From JAFGRU01 sp963665915 (GTDB taxonomy: Bacteria; Desulfobacterota; Desulfuromonadia; Desulfuromonadales; JAAYDE01), in the NCBI GenBank assembly GCA_963665915.2, contig CAXXSG010000007.1:1-64000 (forward strand): a DNA stretch of 64,000 nucleotides, read 5' to 3'. Both the position numbers and the translations under genes were made by a program. Below the pieces are notes generated by a model. The model did no database searches, was not told the DNA's origin, and saw only the letters and a program-made list of their open reading frames with translations. Positions 43,147 to 52,005 of this stretch are shown in pieces. Within the stretch, counting starts at the first letter, position 1, and every line of letters starts with the position of its first letter.

Positions 43147-45290
43147 TTCTGGAAGGTTTGAAACTGAATAATTTTGGGAAGTTTTCCGGGGTCCATTTTG
43201 AGTTCAAACCGATTCTCAATCTTGTCCTGGGCCCGAATGAAGCGGGAAAATCGACCATTATGGAGGCTATCCCAGCCGCCTTTTTTGGAGTTCGCAACAA
43301 GGAGCGATTCCAGAACTGGAAGTTTTCAGGAAACTGTCAGGTCTCCGCGGTTTTTCGGAATGAGCAAAAGGTTTTGCGCATTGAAAGGAATATCCTTTCA
43401 GACCATGTCTGCCTGGTGGAAGAAGATGGGGAGAAGAACATCCTCTATCGTTTTGAAGGCAAGGCTTCTCCTTTGGGGCGATCTTCTGAAAAAACCGAAT
43501 ATGCGGACAGAATTGCCCGCACTTTAGGGATAATCGAAGAAGACATTTTTCGTTCTTCGCTTTTCTACGGGCAGGGAAACCTGGAAGTTTCCAAGCGCAA
43601 TGATCTTGATGTCAAGGTGAAGAACCTCCTTTCAGGCTCCGTTGAAGTTGATTACGAGAAAGTTCTGAGTTCTATTCAAGAAGACTACTTTGCGATCACC
43701 TGCAATAGTCCCTGGGGTCGAGATAAAACGAATGACCGGGAACTGGAAAAGGTGAGGCTGAAACTTGAGGAGCTTGAAAAAAACTGGCTCGAAAGTCGGG
43801 AGACAGTTCGGAAAATGGATGAACTGCACCGCAGGCTTGAAGTTCTTAAAGATGAGGTGGAGAAAGACCGGATAGATTTTTCCCAGGGAAACCGATATTT
43901 GAAGTTGCTGAAAAACCGACTTAATCTCGAAGAAAAGGAAAAAAATCTTCAGGAGGAATTCAGGCGCTTTCAAAAGGAAGAACAAAAAATCGAAAGTCTG
44001 CTGGGGGAAAAGAAGCTTGTTTTGAAGGCTATCCGGGACATGGCCATTCCTGAAGAAGTATCGGAAGACTTGCCGCGCCTTGTTTATGAATTGAAAGAGC
44101 TTCGGGAAAGGGCGGCGAAGGCCGAAAAGGACATTAATGGAATATACCAAAAGATGCCGGCCCCTGGGGAAATATCCTGGCCCCTGCTTTTTTTTGTTTG
44201 CATCCTGATGGTTGTAGCGGCCGCATTTCTGGTCAAAAAAAATCCTGATTGGTTAATTCCAATGGGGTTGGGAGCCGGCCTTGGCATTTCCCTGTTTTTT
44301 TTGTTTTTATTGAAAAGGAACAGTGTGCGCTCCAATGAAAGGAGCCTGATCAAAGGTCAGGCCGAGATCTTGGAAGCAGGCCTGGAAGAGACGAGAAAAA
44401 GTCTGCTGAGCCTTGAAGGATACCTTGAAAAACTGGGTTTGAAACATTCAGAAGAGGAGTTGCTGTATCTGAAAAGCTCTCTGCAGCGACGAGCCCGTTA
44501 TCAGGAACGTTTGCGTGGCATTGACAGCACGCTGGAAGTCCTGGAAAAGCCTGGCGACCTGCAGGAGATGAAAGCAGGTGTTGCCCGGGAACTGGCGATT
44601 TTGGATGAAAAAAAGGGGAGTCTTCATGGGGACAATTTTCTTGCAAACATGGTGGATCTGCCTGAGGCGGAAGAAAAGCTTTCCGTGTTGGAAGAAAGAC
44701 TTAAGTTAAAAGAAAAAGAGCTTTCTGAGCTTGCGCAGGAAGAGTCGTTTTTAACCGGCCAGTTGGGAGGTATGACCAGCATTGAGGAAGAAGGGGACTA
44801 TTTAAAAGAAAAAGGTTTATTATTGACAGAGCGGAAAAAAGTTTTGCGACTGGCCTACGACCTGCTCGCCGAGGCAGTGGACGATTTCCGCCAGGGATAT
44901 CTTGAGAGATTTGCGTCCGAAGTTGGTCAGACATTGGAGCCATTGCTGAAAGCTAACGACAGAAATGTCCGGGTAACGGATGAATTCACCTTTTGTCTTA
45001 AAGAGAAAAGTGATGACTGGAAACCGTTAAATCACTTCAGTCAGGGAACAATTGACGCCGTTTTTTTTGCCATTCGCCTGGTTCTGACGAAACAACTTTT
45101 TCAGGGTTGGCAGCTGCCGCTATTTTTGGATGATCCACTGGTGAATTTTGATTCAAAGCGGTTGGTAAATACGCTACAATATTTAGAGAATCTTACTTCA
45201 GGGCACCAGGTAATACTTTTCAGCCATGATCACCGTCTGCTCAATCTCATCAACAGTGAAAAGTGGAATGTGATTTCGCTTCCTGGATAG
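43143..45290 (+). CDS. YhaN/SbcC-like AAA ATPase with membrane segment
   Basis: Rad50/SbcC-type ABC ATPase of 715 aa, partner of the preceding nuclease. N-terminal Walker A LVLGPNEAGKST (about residue 31) and a Q-loop region (FYGQGNLEVS). Long coiled coils (about 190-320 and 410-560) flank two transmembrane helices (about residues 340-395, PLLFFVCILMVVAAAFLV and GLGAGLGISLFFLFLL), as in YhaN rather than SbcC, which lacks them. The C-terminal signature is HFSQGTIDAVFFAIRL with Walker B PLFLDDPLVNFD and the switch histidine in ILFSHDHRL. Suggests a membrane-tethered DNA repair or processing complex. Confidence 0.9.
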   Translation: MILEGLKLNNFGKFSGVHFEFKPILNLVLGPNEAGKSTIMEAIPAAFFGVRNKERFQNWKFSGNCQVSAVFRNEQKVLRIERNILSDHVCLVEEDGEKNILYRFEGKASPLGRSSEKTEYADRIARTLGIIEEDIFRSSLFYGQGNLEVSKRNDLDVKVKNLLSGSVEVDYEKVLSSIQEDYFAITCNSPWGRDKTNDRELEKVRLKLEELEKNWLESRETVRKMDELHRRLEVLKDEVEKDRIDFSQGNRYLKLLKNRLNLEEKEKNLQEEFRRFQKEEQKIESLLGEKKLVLKAIRDMAIPEEVSEDLPRLVYELKELRERAAKAEKDINGIYQKMPAPGEISWPLLFFVCILMVVAAAFLVKKNPDWLIPMGLGAGLGISLFFLFLLKRNSVRSNERSLIKGQAEILEAGLEETRKSLLSLEGYLEKLGLKHSEEELLYLKSSLQRRARYQERLRGIDSTLEVLEKPGDLQEMKAGVARELAILDEKKGSLHGDNFLANMVDLPEAEEKLSVLEERLKLKEKELSELAQEESFLTGQLGGMTSIEEEGDYLKEKGLLLTERKKVLRLAYDLLAEAVDDFRQGYLERFASEVGQTLEPLLKANDRNVRVTDEFTFCLKEKSDDWKPLNHFSQGTIDAVFFAIRLVLTKQLFQGWQLPLFLDDPLVNFDSKRLVNTLQYLENLTSGHQVILFSHDHRLLNLINSEKWNVISLPG

Positions 45291-45317
45291 TCATTTTTCA
45301 GAAGGAGTAAAAGGGTA

Positions 45318-45665
45318 ATGGAAGAGCAATGTCTTTTCTGTAAGATTGTTACAGGGGATATCCCTGCCGAGAAAGTCTATGAAGACGATATCCTTGTGGT
45401 TTTCAGGGATATTGAGCCCAAAGCTCCCTTTCACTTTCTACTGGTTCCCCGCAGACATATCCGGTCTGCACTTGACCTGACTGAAAACGACGACAGTCTC
45501 ATTGGTCGTGTTTTTCATGTGGCGAACAAGCTTGCCCGTGACTTCGGGTTTGATGAAGAGGGATTCCGGGTCGTCAATAATTGCAACGAAGGTGGTGGGC
45601 AGTGTGTCTGGCACATTCATTTCCACCTTTTGGGGGGACGAAAAATGACGTGGCCACCGGGCTGA
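45318..45665 (+). CDS. HIT-family (HINT-like) nucleotide hydrolase
   Basis: 115-residue histidine-triad protein. CLFCKIVTGDIPAEKVYEDD at the N-terminus gives the Cys pair common in HINT members; PRRHIRSALDL and RVVNNCNEGGGQ lie in the middle; the catalytic triad is HIHFHLLGGRKM. It hydrolyses adenosine phosphoramidates or related nucleotides. A ribosome site (AGAAGGAG) precedes ATG 45318. Located 27 bases after the YhaN-like gene, perhaps in the same transcript. Confidence 0.93.
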   Translation: MEEQCLFCKIVTGDIPAEKVYEDDILVVFRDIEPKAPFHFLLVPRRHIRSALDLTENDDSLIGRVFHVANKLARDFGFDEEGFRVVNNCNEGGGQCVWHIHFHLLGGRKMTWPPG

Positions 45666-45891
45666 AAAATACAGAGCCTGGGTGTCAACCAAAGGTCCAC
45701 CCGGAAAAAGGAAATGGTTTTTCTTCAGGGGAAAACCTGTTTCACGCAAAGTCGCAAAGAGCGCAAAGAGAGACAAGAGTAGAGTCGGTTTAAGGTTTGA
45801 AAGCAAAATCTGGAACATAAAAGTTATACTTGGCGCTCTTAGCGTCTTGAGTGAACGCAGCGAACGGGCGTGAAGCGTTCCTTCCTGAGAA
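45666..45891. repeat. isolated copy of the CGCAAAG inverted repeat
   Basis: Arm TTCACGCAAAGTCGCAAAGA (45740-45759) plus GCGCAAAGAG faces an arm CTTGGCGCTCTTAGCGTCTTGAGTGA region (about 45829-45854) of roughly complementary sequence. Same family as the repeats at 23-28 kb but without neighbours of the cluster. No gene seen. Confidence 0.65.
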
Positions 45892-47352
45892 GTGCGGAGA
45901 ACTGATTTGCCATTTGATTTTGATCGCAAGGAAAAACGCCTGATTGAAGAGATCATGGAGCTTCTGGTGACTCACCATGGGGGAGAGTTGAGCGAGGAGG
46001 AACTGGATCGCAATATTTCGACTTTTGAGCAAGCCATCCAGATAGCGAAAAGTTCCCATGAAGGCCAGTTCAGAAAATCAGGGGAGCCTTATTTTTTTCA
46101 TCCGTTGAGGGTCGCTCACCTCGCTGCCCGGAACTGGATGGATTTTGCTTCCATTATCGCCAGCCTTCTCCATGATGTTGTTGAAGACACGCCGGTGACT
46201 CTGGCAGAGGTTGAATCGGCTTTTGATTATGAGGTGGCTTTTCTCGTTAACGGCTTGACCAAGGCCACGGACGAAAAACTCAGCCGTGAAGTGTTACGGA
46301 CTCAGACCTATCGCAAGCAACTGCTGGTTGCTCTGGAGGATGTCCGCGTTCTCTGCCTGAAATTCTGGGACCGGATCGACAATCTGAATACGATAAGCGC
46401 CCTTGATCCCGAGAAACAATCGCTGATTGCTGAGGAAACGCGGGAGATTTATGTTCCGCTGGCGCTGCATCTCGGTATGGGCTATGTGACCTCAGAGTTA
46501 GATGCTCTCTCTCTGAGGGTTCTTTATCCTCGGCGTTTTAAACGTTATCAAAGTGCTTTGAAAATAATTCGCAAACAGCAGGAAGGGTGGTTGCGGAAGT
46601 GCCGTTCGAAGATTAACCAATTGTTTGAGAGTCAGAAAATTGATGGGCATATCAAAGACCGCTGGCGGGCCTTTTCTATTGCTGCCGTCCGTTCTTTGAA
46701 CCAGGGGTTTCCCAAACTTTATACTATGGAAATCCATGTGGATCGGACCCTGGATGCTTATCTGGCACTGGGGTTGGTTCATACCATATTCCCTCCCATC
46801 CCCGGTAAGCTGAAAGACTATCTGCATATTCCCTCCCAATACGGGTTCCAGTCGTTGCAGACCACTGTTCAGGCGGAGGAGTATCGGCTGAGGATTGAAA
46901 TTACCACCCATAAACTGGATCGTTTCAACCGGGCGGGGATTCTGGCGCCCGGATTTGTTTTCCAGAAATCCAATTTTCAAGAATTGATGAGACCTCTCCT
47001 GGAAGGAGAGTCGGTTTTCGATACCGAGAGTCTGCAGTTGGCCTCGGCGACCATTCAGGTCTATACCCCGCGAGGGGATGTCAGAGTGCTCCCCGAAGGG
47101 AGCTGTGCCCTTGATTTCGGCTTTGAAATTCATGAAGAACTGGGGCTCCATGCCTTGAGGGCACGGATTAACGGGAAAACCCGCCTGCTCAAATCCCGTT
47201 TGCTGGATGGCGATCAGGTGGACATCGAAAGGGCGGAAAAACCCCAAGTGCTCCCCAAATGGCTGGAGTGGGCTGTTACGCCCAAGGCGCGAAACAGCAT
47301 TCGCCGTTTTTTGCGCAGCCGGGTTCGTGAGGAAGAAACTGCGGATGAATAA
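45892..47352 (+). CDS. SpoT/Rel-like (p)ppGpp hydrolase with degenerate synthetase domain
   Basis: 486 residues with the Rel/SpoT domain order but no C-terminal ACT/helical part. The HD hydrolase domain is intact: His70 (FHPLRVA), His94-Asp95 (LLHDVVEDT) and Asp160 (KFWDRIDNLNT), with spacing as in Rel of Streptococcus equisimilis. The synthetase region is recognisable (LDAYLALGLVHTIFPPIPGKLKDYLHIPSQYGFQSLQTTV), but the metal-binding Asp aligns with Lys and the catalytic Glu of EIQIRT aligns with Arg in RIEITTHK. A TGS domain follows (IQVYTPRGDVRVLPEGSCALDFGF). I expect (p)ppGpp hydrolysis without synthesis. The GTG at 45892 is the first start; the exact N-terminus is uncertain. It overlaps the deacetylase gene. 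Confidence 0.82.
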   Translation: MRRTDLPFDFDRKEKRLIEEIMELLVTHHGGELSEEELDRNISTFEQAIQIAKSSHEGQFRKSGEPYFFHPLRVAHLAARNWMDFASIIASLLHDVVEDTPVTLAEVESAFDYEVAFLVNGLTKATDEKLSREVLRTQTYRKQLLVALEDVRVLCLKFWDRIDNLNTISALDPEKQSLIAEETREIYVPLALHLGMGYVTSELDALSLRVLYPRRFKRYQSALKIIRKQQEGWLRKCRSKINQLFESQKIDGHIKDRWRAFSIAAVRSLNQGFPKLYTMEIHVDRTLDAYLALGLVHTIFPPIPGKLKDYLHIPSQYGFQSLQTTVQAEEYRLRIEITTHKLDRFNRAGILAPGFVFQKSNFQELMRPLLEGESVFDTESLQLASATIQVYTPRGDVRVLPEGSCALDFGFEIHEELGLHALRARINGKTRLLKSRLLDGDQVDIERAEKPQVLPKWLEWAVTPKARNSIRRFLRSRVREEETADE

Positions 47353-48409
47353 ACCGGCTTGGAAAAACTTTCTTTTTTGCTTTGCGACCTTTCTTTACCT
47401 TGCTTTATCGAGTTTTTCCGCATTCGGTGGGCAGGCCAATGTTTTTGTTTATCACCGCTTTGGTGACAATCGTTACCCCTCCACCAACATTTCTCTCCAG
47501 GACTTCGAAGCTCACCTGAATATTTTACAGCGCGAGAAAGTGGAAGTGCTGACGCTGGGCGATGTGCTTCGCCGACTGCGCCAGGGCCTGACTCTTCCGA
47601 GCGCATGTGCTGTTTTGACTATCGATGACGGTTACCGTAGTTTTTTATCCGGGGCTATACCCCTTTTGCGCCGCTACGGTTTTCCAGCGACCCTGTTTGT
47701 AAGTACAGGGGCGGTAGGCCGGGAGGGTTTTCTTTCTTGGGAGGAGTTGAAAAAGCTATCCCGAGAGGGGATCGAGATAGGGAGTCATTCCGCGACACAC
47801 TTCCACCTGGTTGACAAAAAAGCCGGAGAAGCCGTTCCTGAATGGCTGCAGAGGGTGAAAAACGATTTGGCTTCTGGGCAAAAGGCTTTTAGGAAAAACC
47901 TGGGAGAAGCTCCACGACTTTTTTCCTATCCTTACGGCGAATACTCGCCCGAGGTTTCCGTGCTGGTTGAATCTTTGGGCTTTATCGGGGCTGTTGGTCA
48001 GCAATCGGGGGTGGTCAGTGAAATCTCCGACCCATTTTCCTTGCCGCGATTTCCCATGGGGGGGCCTTATGCTTCGGAAGAAAGTTTTTCAACCAAGCTG
48101 CGCATGAAGGCTTTGCCGGTAAAAGTACTTCATCCCCGAAGCACTTTATTGGAGGAGGAAAACCCTCCTGTTCTCAAAGTCAAAATTGATGATAAGGATG
48201 TGGATCTAAGGCGTCTGAGCTGTTTTGTCAGCGGCCAGGGACAAGGCCTGATCAAGGTCGACCCTTCTTCCATGGATACTTATTTTGTTCAGGGTGCTGA
48301 ACCTTTGACGTCTCGAAGGAGCAAATATACGCTGACGGCTCCTTCCAAAGATGGAAAAAGCTGGTACTGGTTCAGTCAGTTGTGGATCAAAGCGGGAAGC
48401 AGGGAATAG
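47345..48409 (+). CDS. polysaccharide deacetylase (NodB-type), exported
   Basis: Carbohydrate esterase family 4 domain that removes N- or O-acetyl groups from a polysaccharide or peptidoglycan in the cell envelope. Signal peptide about residues 1-30 (FLFCFATFLYLALSSFSAFGG). CE4 motifs: AVLTIDDGYRSF (D-D pair), EIGSHSATHFHL (H-x3-H), LFSYPYGEYSPEV and a C-terminal FPMGGPYASE region. About 354 aa. The start at ATG 47345 overlaps the stop of the SpoT-like gene, and extended starts would run through that gene's frame. Coupling to a (p)ppGpp hydrolase is unusual but may be just positional. Confidence 0.88.
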   Translation: MNKPAWKNFLFCFATFLYLALSSFSAFGGQANVFVYHRFGDNRYPSTNISLQDFEAHLNILQREKVEVLTLGDVLRRLRQGLTLPSACAVLTIDDGYRSFLSGAIPLLRRYGFPATLFVSTGAVGREGFLSWEELKKLSREGIEIGSHSATHFHLVDKKAGEAVPEWLQRVKNDLASGQKAFRKNLGEAPRLFSYPYGEYSPEVSVLVESLGFIGAVGQQSGVVSEISDPFSLPRFPMGGPYASEESFSTKLRMKALPVKVLHPRSTLLEEENPPVLKVKIDDKDVDLRRLSCFVSGQGQGLIKVDPSSMDTYFVQGAEPLTSRRSKYTLTAPSKDGKSWYWFSQLWIKAGSRE

Positions 48410-48420
48410 CAGTCTTAAGG

Positions 48421-49490
48421 TCAGGATTCAGGAGGGTTTGTTCCCAAGGCAAGCGAGCTTGATTCCGGAGCACGTAATTTGACTTGAGAAAGACGGGACA
48501 GGCGATTCTGACGAATGATTTTTTTAATGCTTTTTACGTATTCTTCGCCCCGGATGGAATAGTGGATCAAACCGTCGGCGAGAGTGGTACTTTTCAGGGG
48601 CAGGCCTTCAGAGCGCAGAAAGGCTCTTTTTTCGCGAAGGTTTTTGTAGGCTCTGTGGGTATTGAGGTTTTTAAAATAGGCGTTTACGGAAGCGAAAATC
48701 GATTTGAAACGGCGAATTTCGTAAGTTTTCCCCTCAGGCCGGTCCTTGGGTACAATACCTGTCCCGGGGGCAAAAGTCCATTCCCCGAAAAGGTTGTTTG
48801 CCAGGCGCGAGAACCTGGACGTCCCGTAAGCAGATTCGCTGGCAGCCTGGGCGAGAGCAAGGCCTGGCGGAATGATATCGACCCTTTTCAGAAGCCTTCG
48901 CCGTATTTTTGGTTCATGTAATGGGTCTCCAGACAGTTTGTAATATTGGAGAGTGGCTTTTATTGAATCGTTTTTCATCGTCGGATAAGGTCTCGCCGCG
49001 ATCCTTTTTGGCAAATAACTGCAGGAGGGTTTCTCTCTGAAGTTGAATTTCCTGGTTGGCCAGCAGAGTCACGGGTAAAACAGCCAGGAAAAAAAACCTG
49101 TTTTTTTTCTTTTAAATCGCGAATTTGATCCAGGTTGGGAGGGAAGGATTTCAGTACGAGTGGAGGGATGCCCTCTTCCAAGCTTTCCCATCTATACTCG
49201 TACGACTCATAAAGCTCAGCCAGTTCCCGGTGGCTCCTAAGGGTTACAGCTATTTTTTCAGGATTTTCCGCAGAATTGAAGGTTTTTCCTGACGCATTTT
49301 CCGGGTTATTCCGGCAACTGGAAAAAGCCACAAGGATAAAAAGCACAAAAATAAGAAAAATGCGATTCCGGACTGTTATCGCCCTGAAAAAAGGCAGCCC
49401 TTGAACTCGGTCTAATGAATTTGAAACTTTCAAGTCGGAAAACTCACAATCCAATTGAATTTGGTGAATCTTTAAACAAACAAGAAACAT
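48421..49490 (-). CDS. Bax-like glucosaminidase-domain lipoprotein, frameshifted
   Basis: Envelope protein of the E. coli Bax/mannosyl-glycoprotein endo-beta-N-acetylglucosaminidase type. The N-terminal part (ending at 49490) has a lipoprotein signal with lipobox VAFSSC and the segment PPLVLKSFPPNLDQIRDLKEKK. The frame then shifts +1 at an 8-base homopolymer (49089-49096) to read VFFLAVLPVTLLANQEIQLQRE, and again +1 at a 5-base run (48971-48975) into the C-terminal domain: LLKRVDIIPPGLALAQAASESAYGTSRFSRLANNLFGEWTF. The catalytic-type ESAYGTSRF stretch is intact. Removing one base at each run gives a single protein of about 330 aa. The start codon of the N-terminal part is uncertain. Likely a functional peptidoglycan hydrolase with two sequencing errors; true decay remains possible. 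Confidence 0.72.
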
Positions 49491-49588
49491 ACCACTATTA
49501 TACGTGAAAATTCAAATCAAACATTTACAAGGTCTACTCATGCATTTATATCTCCATTTTTTAATATTTATGGCTATGGGGTAGAATA

Positions 49589-50005
49589 GTGAAGCATTTT
49601 CGAAAAGAGTTATGGTTTAATGTTCCAAACCGAAGAGCGTTCATCAACATTACCCTGGATGCTGAAGATTGTCTGCGTGAGAGCGGGATTGTTGAAGGGC
49701 TCATGCTTGTGAACGCCATGCATATCACATCCTCTGTTTTCATCAATGATGACGAAAGCGGTCTGCATCACGATTTCGATATCTGGCTCGAAAAACTGGC
49801 CCCCCATGAGCCGGTTTCCCAGTATCGCCATAATATCGGCGAGGACAACGCCGACGGGCACATGAAAAGACAGATCATGGGAAGGGAAGTGGTTGTTGCC
49901 GTAACCCGGGGTGAGCTTGATCTGGGTCCGTGGGAACAGATTTTTTATGGTGAGTTTGACGGCAGGAGGCGAAAGCGGGTTTTGGTGAAAATCATAGGGG
50001 TATGA
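49589..50005 (+). CDS. YjbQ/UPF0047 family protein (secondary thiamine-phosphate synthase)
   Basis: 138-residue YjbQ-type protein: FINITLDAEDCLRESGI, GLMLVNAMHITSSVFINDDESGLHHDFDIWLEKLAP, YRHN...ENADGHMKRQIMG and LGPWEQIFYGEFDGRRRKRVLVKIIG, with conserved His, Asp and Glu residues that probably bind a metal. Some members have weak thiamine-phosphate synthase activity; the physiological role is unsettled. Starts with GTG. Divergent from the Bax-like gene. Confidence 0.9.
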   Translation: MKHFRKELWFNVPNRRAFINITLDAEDCLRESGIVEGLMLVNAMHITSSVFINDDESGLHHDFDIWLEKLAPHEPVSQYRHNIGEDNADGHMKRQIMGREVVVAVTRGELDLGPWEQIFYGEFDGRRRKRVLVKIIGV

Positions 50006-50012
50006 AACGTCT

Positions 50013-50196
50013 AGCCCGGATTATTCATGAACTCTTCTGCTCTGCTGCAACCGTCAATTACACGCCATCTCAAGCCGTGCTCGCTCCTTGCTCTTTGACG
50101 TACTTTCAGTACGCCTGCAGAGCGCGTCACTGTGCTTGGCTAGATCTGACGCACATTTGCCGGTTTCGCGACAAAACCTCAGGAATAAACCGGGCT
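50013..50196. mobile_element. ~180-base MITE-like element with terminal inverted repeats, copy 1
   Basis: Ends AGCCCGGATTATTCATGA (50013-50030) and TCAGGAATAAACCGGGCT (50179-50196) are inverted repeats with two mismatches. The interior is related to 62551-62729, including a shared CGTCACTGTGCTTGGC and GTTTCGCGACAAA. A central hairpin GCTCT..CGTAC-TTTCA-GTACG..AGAGC lies at 50090-50123. No transposase gene is in it, so it would move in trans. It lies between yjbQ and uppS. Confidence 0.8.
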
Positions 50197-50434
50197 CGGG
50201 GTTTTCAGCTTATCGGGAACCCGACTTGCCTGGTTGGCTGTTAATATGCTAGTTTCCGTCCGGAGATGGTTTTTATTCACTCTGTGGCGGCGTCAATTTT
50301 CGGGTTTTCTTGTGCGGTGTGAGGGTGTACGCTTCCCTGCAACTCCTTGCTTTTTATGTCACAAAAATATGCCATCGAGTGTCCTTTTTCTCATGATGAG
50401 TTCCCAGGTTCGACAGACTCCCAGGGATTGAAAA
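50197..50434. other. intergenic DNA upstream of uppS
   Basis: No supported gene. Contains a short open frame that I regard as chance. It presumably carries the uppS promoter. Confidence 0.5.
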
Positions 50435-51184
50435 ATGACTTCGCCAATGCAAATTCCAGAGCATATTGCCATCATCATGGATGGGAACGGACGCTGGGCT
50501 GAAAAACGGTTATTGCCGAGAATTGCCGGGCATCGGCAAGGGGCAAAAAATGTCAGAACCGTTGTTCAAACTTGCCGGAAGCTGGGTGTGCGCTACTTGA
50601 CTCTTTACGCATTCAGTACCGAGAACTGGAAACGCCCCCGCAACGAGGTCAACGCGCTCCTGAAGCTTCTGGTCAAATTTCTGAGTGACGAAATGCCTGA
50701 AATGCTGGGCAATGGTATTCGTTTTAACACTATCGGCGACCTCCAGATGTTTCCGGATACGGTGCGAAAGGCTCTTTCCGAGGGTATGGAACGAACCGCA
50801 CACATGAAGGACATGGTCCTGACTCTGGCTCTTTCCTATGGTGGAAGGGATGAAATTGTTCGTGCAGCCCGTCATTTGGCTGAGGAAGTTGAAAAAGGCG
50901 GCCTGAGCCCGGAACAGATCGACGATGCGGTTTTCTCTGGTTTTCTGGATACGAAAGATATGCCTGATCCCGATTTTTTAATTCGCACCAGTGGTGAGAC
51001 GCGCATCAGTAATTTCCTTCTCTGGCAGTTGGCCTACAGTGAAATGTTTTTTTCCGATGTCACCTGGCCTGATTTTGGCGAGCAGGAATTCCATCGGGCG
51101 CTGGAGGAATATGGCCGCCGTCAGAGACGATTCGGCCTGACCCAGGGCCAGATCCTGCGAAGCGATAAGGCCGGAGGGAGGTAG
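50435..51184 (+). CDS. uppS: undecaprenyl diphosphate synthase
   Basis: cis-Prenyltransferase making the C55 lipid carrier for peptidoglycan and polysaccharide synthesis. Signature IPEHIAIIMDGNGRWAEKR (catalytic Asp), GHRQGAKNVRTVV, LYAFSTENWKRP, SYGGRDEIVRAAR and the C-terminal LIRTSGETRISNFLLWQLAYSEMFF...WPDF. 249 aa, the family norm. First gene of a run (uppS-cdsA-dxr-rseP-tsaB) conserved in Geobacter-type genomes. Confidence 0.97.
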   Translation: MTSPMQIPEHIAIIMDGNGRWAEKRLLPRIAGHRQGAKNVRTVVQTCRKLGVRYLTLYAFSTENWKRPRNEVNALLKLLVKFLSDEMPEMLGNGIRFNTIGDLQMFPDTVRKALSEGMERTAHMKDMVLTLALSYGGRDEIVRAARHLAEEVEKGGLSPEQIDDAVFSGFLDTKDMPDPDFLIRTSGETRISNFLLWQLAYSEMFFSDVTWPDFGEQEFHRALEEYGRRQRRFGLTQGQILRSDKAGGR

Positions 51185-51186
51185 AT

Positions 51187-51981
51187 ATTAAACAAAGGAT
51201 CCTGACGGCATTGGTGGCCATCCCCCTGCTGGTTGTTCTGGTTCTTTTTGCCAACCAGGTTTTTTTCAATAGCATCATTTTTTTACTGGCTTTGTGGGGG
51301 CTTTTTGAATTTTTCAGAATGAGTCTGCCCAAGGAGAGGCGGCTGGAAAAACATCTTGCTGTTCTGGGCGGCGCATGTCTGGTCTTTTTGCCGGGCTTTC
51401 AGGGCACCGGATTCCAGTTTGGTCTTCCGACTTTCCTTTTTCTCCTCTTTGCCATGCTGTTTCTTTTCCGTTGCCGTGAGATAACCACGGTGGCGGGTCA
51501 GCTTTCCCTGATCTTTCTCGGGTTTGTCTATATCCCGTTTCTGCTGGCCCATGTCGGCCTGCTGTTCGGACTTCCCCATGGCAGGGAGTGGATATTCCTG
51601 GTTCTGCTGGTTGTCATGTGCAGTGACAGCCTGGCTTATTTTGTCGGAACCTCCCTTGGGCACCACAAGCTTTACCCGGCCATAAGCCCAAAAAAAAGTA
51701 TAGAAGGTTCCTTGGGTGGCCTTGCCGGGAGTCTTCTTGCCGCCTATCTGGCGCGGATGTTCTTTTGCCCTTTTTTGACAGCGGGCGACTGTGTTCTGCT
51801 CGGCCTGTCGCTGGGGGTTCTGGCACAGCTTGGAGATTTGTTCGAGTCCATGCTGAAAAGAAGTTTTGGGGTGAAAGATTCTGGAACCCTCGTTCCGGGA
51901 CATGGCGGAATACTGGATCGTCTTGACAGCCTCCTTTTCGCTTTTCCGGCCGCTTACTACTATGCCACGCTTATTTTGTGA
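51187..51981 (+). CDS. cdsA: phosphatidate cytidylyltransferase
   Basis: Polytopic membrane enzyme making CDP-diacylglycerol from phosphatidate and CTP. Several hydrophobic helices, ending with the CdsA signature SPKKSIEGSLGGLAGS and LGDLFESMLKRSFGVKDSGTLVPGHGGILDRLDSLLFAFPAAYY. The family N-terminus (KQRILTALVAIPLL) is encoded from 51190, but no ATG, GTG or TTG lies before it; the best candidate is ATT at 51187, five bases after a strong GGAGGGAGG ribosome site that overlaps the end of uppS. A TTG at 51211 is the conventional alternative and would lose 8 residues. Likely cotranscribed with uppS and dxr. Confidence 0.9.
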   Translation: MKQRILTALVAIPLLVVLVLFANQVFFNSIIFLLALWGLFEFFRMSLPKERRLEKHLAVLGGACLVFLPGFQGTGFQFGLPTFLFLLFAMLFLFRCREITTVAGQLSLIFLGFVYIPFLLAHVGLLFGLPHGREWIFLVLLVVMCSDSLAYFVGTSLGHHKLYPAISPKKSIEGSLGGLAGSLLAAYLARMFFCPFLTAGDCVLLGLSLGVLAQLGDLFESMLKRSFGVKDSGTLVPGHGGILDRLDSLLFAFPAAYYYATLIL

Positions 51982-52005
51982 CCAAGTGGATCAAAGAATC
52001 TTACG

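Noticed and set aside
50234..50431. 65-codon open frame upstream of uppS
   Set aside because: No family resemblance or ribosome site; the neighbouring interval contains a mobile-like element.
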